From Bradyrhizobium lupini (GTDB lineage Bacteria; Pseudomonadota; Alphaproteobacteria; Rhizobiales; Xanthobacteraceae), in contig NZ_CP162553.1 of NCBI RefSeq assembly GCF_040939785.1, positions 5,599,001 through 5,663,000 of the forward strand: a DNA stretch of 64,000 nt, read 5' to 3'. A program made the translations under genes and the position numbers. The notes beneath the pieces were generated by a model, which worked only from the letters and a program-made list of their open reading frames with translations, searched no databases and was not told the origin of the DNA. This document shows, piece by piece, positions 61,357 to 64,000 of this stretch (position 1 is the first letter of the stretch; each line of letters begins with the position of its first letter).

Positions 61357-62679
61357 ATGCGCGTGCGCAGGGCTGCCCGTTTGGTACGTGGGCTGTTGGT
61401 CGCGATATCAGCGACGGGCTTGGCGGCGTCCGCCCAGGCTCAGGATCAAGGCAAAGAGAAGAAGATTAAGATCGGCGTCGTTTTCGATTTGACCGGGCCT
61501 CTCGCCGGCGGTGGCTCTGAACTCGGCTATATCGGCGCAAAGATCATTCTCGACCATTTCGCCAGGACCGGCGTCGAGGGTTACAAGATCGAAGCGGTCT
61601 ATGCCGATGCGCAAAGCAAGCCCGACATCGCGATCAACGAATCCGTCCGCCTGCTCGAGCAGGAAAAGGTCGACATGGTGCTCGGCTTCTTCTCCTCGGC
61701 GCAATGTGTGCCGGTCGCGGCCCGCGTCGAGCAGCTCAAGAAGTTCATGTGGATGACGACTTGCATCTCGTCGGCCGTGTTCAACGAGAAGGGTTACAAA
61801 TATGTCTTCCGCCCGCAGGCGAGCGGCGACCAGTTCGGCATGATGACCATGGATTTCATCGCGCAGAATGCCAAGGCGAAGTTCGACAAGGAGCCGAAGG
61901 ATCTGCGCGTCGCCATCATTCACGAAGACGGCGCCTATGGCGTCGACGTGTCCAGGGGCAACGAGGCCGGCGCGAAGAAGGCGGGATTCAACGTCGTGAT
62001 GAAGGAAGGCTACTCGGCCACCGCGCCTGACCTCTCCGCGCTGGTGACCAAGTTGAAGCGCGCCAAGCCCGACGTCATTTTCCACACCGGCTACAACCCC
62101 GATATCACGCTGTTGCTGCGTCAGGCGCGCGAGCAGGGGCTGAAGTTCGGCGCGCTGATGGGGCACGGCGCGGGTTACGGCGTCTATGAGAAGCTGAAGG
62201 AAGGCATGGGGGTGGATGCCACCTACATCTTCAACACCGACCCGATTTCGATCTGGCTTGCCAACCAGAAGACCATGGATCCCAAGCTCCCGCCGGTGAT
62301 CAAGATGGTCGGCGAGGAGTTCGACAAAATCCGGCCCGGGGTCGCCATCCGCTCGGCGCATGTCGGCATCGGTGCGTCCAACACGTATGTGTTCATGAAC
62401 GACGTGCTGCCGCGCGCGATCAAGAAGTATGGCGGGGTCGATCCGGATGCGCTGCGCAAGGCTGCGCTCGACACCGATATTCCCGAAGGAGGCACCATGC
62501 TCGGATTCGGCGTCAAGTTTTACGGCGAGGGCACGCCGATGGCCGGGCAGAACGAGCGCTCATTCCCGGTCGTGATCCAGTATATCGACGACAAATCCTC
62601 CGTGGTGTGGCCCAAGAGTCAGGCGCAGCGCGAGGCCGTGCTGCCGCTGCCGAAGGGCACCACCTACAGCAACCAGTAG
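61357..62679 (+). CDS. livK: Branched-chain amino acid-type ABC substrate-binding protein
   Basis: This 440-residue periplasmic-binding-fold I protein has a signal peptide of about 27 residues (hydrophobic VRGLLVAISATGLAASAQAQ) and a LivK-type body. The KIGVVFDLTGPLAGGG opening, VDMVLGFFSSAQCVPVAARV and AIIHEDGAYGVDVSRGNEAG fit HAAT-family amino acid or amide receptors. GGGGAGG lies before ATG 61357. It heads an operon with two ATPases; the permeases livH and livM must lie beyond the window. Confidence 0.9.
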   Translation: MRVRRAARLVRGLLVAISATGLAASAQAQDQGKEKKIKIGVVFDLTGPLAGGGSELGYIGAKIILDHFARTGVEGYKIEAVYADAQSKPDIAINESVRLLEQEKVDMVLGFFSSAQCVPVAARVEQLKKFMWMTTCISSAVFNEKGYKYVFRPQASGDQFGMMTMDFIAQNAKAKFDKEPKDLRVAIIHEDGAYGVDVSRGNEAGAKKAGFNVVMKEGYSATAPDLSALVTKLKRAKPDVIFHTGYNPDITLLLRQAREQGLKFGALMGHGAGYGVYEKLKEGMGVDATYIFNTDPISIWLANQKTMDPKLPPVIKMVGEEFDKIRPGVAIRSAHVGIGASNTYVFMNDVLPRAIKKYGGVDPDALRKAALDTDIPEGGTMLGFGVKFYGEGTPMAGQNERSFPVVIQYIDDKSSVVWPKSQAQREAVLPLPKGTTYSNQ

Positions 62680-62710
62680 CGCCAGGGCGCGCAGAGAGGA
62701 GAGCGGGACG

Positions 62711-63481
62711 GTGCTGGAAGTCAGCGGGCTGGTGAAGCGGTTTGGTGGCTTCACCGCCGTCAACAATGTGTCGTTCAAAGTCGACCAGGGCGAGATCCTC
62801 GGCCTGATCGGCCCCAACGGTTCGGGCAAGAGCACGATCTTCAATATGCTCTCGGGCACGCTGGCGCCGACGTCCGGTTCGATCCTGTTCGACGGCTTCG
62901 AGATCGCGGGCCTTCCGCCGCACCGGATCATCAACAGCGGCATCGGTCGCACCTTCCAGATCCCGCGGCCATTCCGCCGCCTGACGATCTTCGAGAACGT
63001 CGCGCTCGCCGGATTCTACGGCCAGGGCCGCCACAGCCGTGCCAGGGCCGAGGAGGCGGCCGAAAGATCGTTGGCGATGGTCGGCTTGCCGACCGATCGG
63101 CATGCCAGCGTCGACGGCCTCGGCGCAGCCGGCCTGAAAAAGCTCGAACTGGCGAAAGCGCTCGCCACCGCGCCAAAACTTCTGCTGGCCGATGAGAGCC
63201 TCGGCGGCCTCGACGAGGCCGAGATGGGTCAGGCGGCCGACATGCTGCGCAACATCCGCGACGAGCTCGGCATCACCATCATCTGGGTCGAGCACATCAT
63301 GGGCGTGCTGATGCGCGTCGTCGATCGCGTCATGGTGCTCGATCACGGCGAGAAGATCTCGGAAGGTTTGCCGAGTGCCGTTGCCGGCGATCCCCGCGTC
63401 ATCGAGGTCTATCTCGGCACCGATGCCGAGACCACGCAGGCCGCGGCCGCCGCAGCGCGCCGCCGCGCGGGGGTGCAGTGA
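62711..63481 (+). CDS. livG: Branched-chain amino acid ABC ATP-binding protein LivG-like
   Basis: This 256-residue ATPase shows Walker A IGPNGSGKSTIFNMLSG, an LivG-type GRTFQIPRPFRRLTIFENV segment and Walker B KLLLADESLGGLDEAE. The GTG start at 62711 has GGAGAG upstream. The usual LSGGQ-type signature reads GLGAAGLKKLELAKALA, which is unusual. The C-terminus overlaps LivF by one base. Confidence 0.88.
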   Translation: MLEVSGLVKRFGGFTAVNNVSFKVDQGEILGLIGPNGSGKSTIFNMLSGTLAPTSGSILFDGFEIAGLPPHRIINSGIGRTFQIPRPFRRLTIFENVALAGFYGQGRHSRARAEEAAERSLAMVGLPTDRHASVDGLGAAGLKKLELAKALATAPKLLLADESLGGLDEAEMGQAADMLRNIRDELGITIIWVEHIMGVLMRVVDRVMVLDHGEKISEGLPSAVAGDPRVIEVYLGTDAETTQAAAAAARRRAGVQ

Positions 63482-64000
63482 TGTTGGAGCTCCGCGGCGT
63501 CAATGCCGGCTATGGTACCTTCCAGGCACTGTTCGACGTCGATCTCGACGTGAGGGCGGGTGAGGCCGTCGGCGTCATCGGTCCCAACGGGGCCGGCAAG
63601 ACCACCCTGATGCGCGTCATCTCCGGCCTGATCCGCCCCTCGCGCGGCTCGATCAGAATGGAAGCCGTCGACGTCGTGGCCACGCCGCCGCACAAGATCG
63701 TCAGCCTCGGGATCGCGCATGTGCCGGAGAACCGGCGGCTGTTTCCGCAGCTCTCGGTCGACGACAATCTCAAGATGGGCGCCTTCATGCAGGAGGCGCG
63801 CGGCCACTATGCCGAGCGGCTGGACGTGGTGTTCGAGCTGTTTCCGCGCCTGAAGGAGCGCCGCCACCAGATGGCGGGCACCATGTCCGGCGGCGAGCAG
63901 CAGATGTGCGCGATCGGCCGCGCGCTGATGTCGAATCCAAAGCTGCTGCTGCTCGACGAGCCGTCGGCGGGGCTCGCGCCGGTCGTGGTGCAGCAGGTGT
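63481..64000 (+). CDS. livF: Branched-chain amino acid ABC ATP-binding protein LivF-like (3' truncated)
   Basis: The frame starts at ATG 63481 (overlapping the livG stop, TGATG) and runs off the window end after about 173 codons. It shows Walker A VIGPNGAGKTTLMRVISG, HVPENRRLFPQLSVDDNLKMG, the signature MSGGEQQMCAIGRALMSNP and Walker B LLLLDEPSAGLAP, typical of LivF. The final part is missing. Confidence 0.93.
   Translation, partial: MLELRGVNAGYGTFQALFDVDLDVRAGEAVGVIGPNGAGKTTLMRVISGLIRPSRGSIRMEAVDVVATPPHKIVSLGIAHVPENRRLFPQLSVDDNLKMGAFMQEARGHYAERLDVVFELFPRLKERRHQMAGTMSGGEQQMCAIGRALMSNPKLLLLDEPSAGLAPVVVQQV

Overview
The window reads as chromosomal DNA of an alphaproteobacterium of the Bradyrhizobium/Rhodopseudomonas type. 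The evidence is high GC throughout, many GTG/TTG starts, a circularly permuted two-piece tmRNA gene with tag ANDNFAPVAQAA, the alphaproteobacterial SspB adaptor, DUF2336, DUF4169 and DUF2065 proteins, inverted GTCATG...CCCGGGC repeats between genes, and many ABC transporters. I see no phage, plasmid, transposase, CRISPR array, rRNA or tRNA.

Layout. 1-4.2 kb: tail of an unknown gene, an MFS transporter and a PAS-PAS-GAF-GGDEF-EAL protein. 4.9-9.8 kb: an overlapping operon of small protein, mannose-6-phosphate isomerase, a GT4 glycosyltransferase fused to a barrel-like domain, and a GH130 glycoside phosphorylase, all with non-ATG starts. 9.8-16.4 kb: accessory catabolic and regulatory genes (PEP mutase-like protein, epoxide-hydrolase-like protein with divergent MarR and twin palindromic operators, three Gly/Ser-rich secreted proteins, divergent TetR/cytochrome P450). 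16.5-24.5 kb: a giant AsmA protein, DUF2336 protein, DUF417 membrane protein, GNAT and histidine kinase. 24.5-26.6 kb: an unrecognised membrane protein bracketed by a degenerate repeat. 26.7-29.4 kb: feoAB and an RHH/DUF4169 pair. 29.7-32.2 kb: fumC, sspB and ssrA. 32.3-36 kb: a split chromate transporter and TctBA.

36-51 kb is the housekeeping core: thyA, GNAT, folA, hflK, hflC, DUF2065, degP, serB, miaA, then ilvB, threonine dehydratase, ilvN behind an Ile/Leu/Val-rich leader peptide and attenuator, a methyltransferase, two exporters and ilvC. 51-64 kb holds an SDR, DUF1330, an LTA-synthase-like sulfatase, a betaine/choline-type ABC system, a NitT/TauT-type ABC system with an intervening cupin gene, a Nudix protein and the start of a branched-chain amino acid ABC operon that runs off the end.

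The genes link up in several ways. ssrA and sspB form a tagging and adaptor pair. HflKC and DegP form a membrane/periplasm quality-control block. ThyA and FolA share the folate cycle. The dehydratase feeds 2-oxobutanoate to the acetolactate synthase encoded around it.

Five genes (PEP mutase-like, TetR, P450, feoB, chrA) each carry exactly one single-base indel in a mononucleotide run. Each restores to a full-length family member when corrected. This looks like homopolymer error in the sequence or, less likely, real gene decay.
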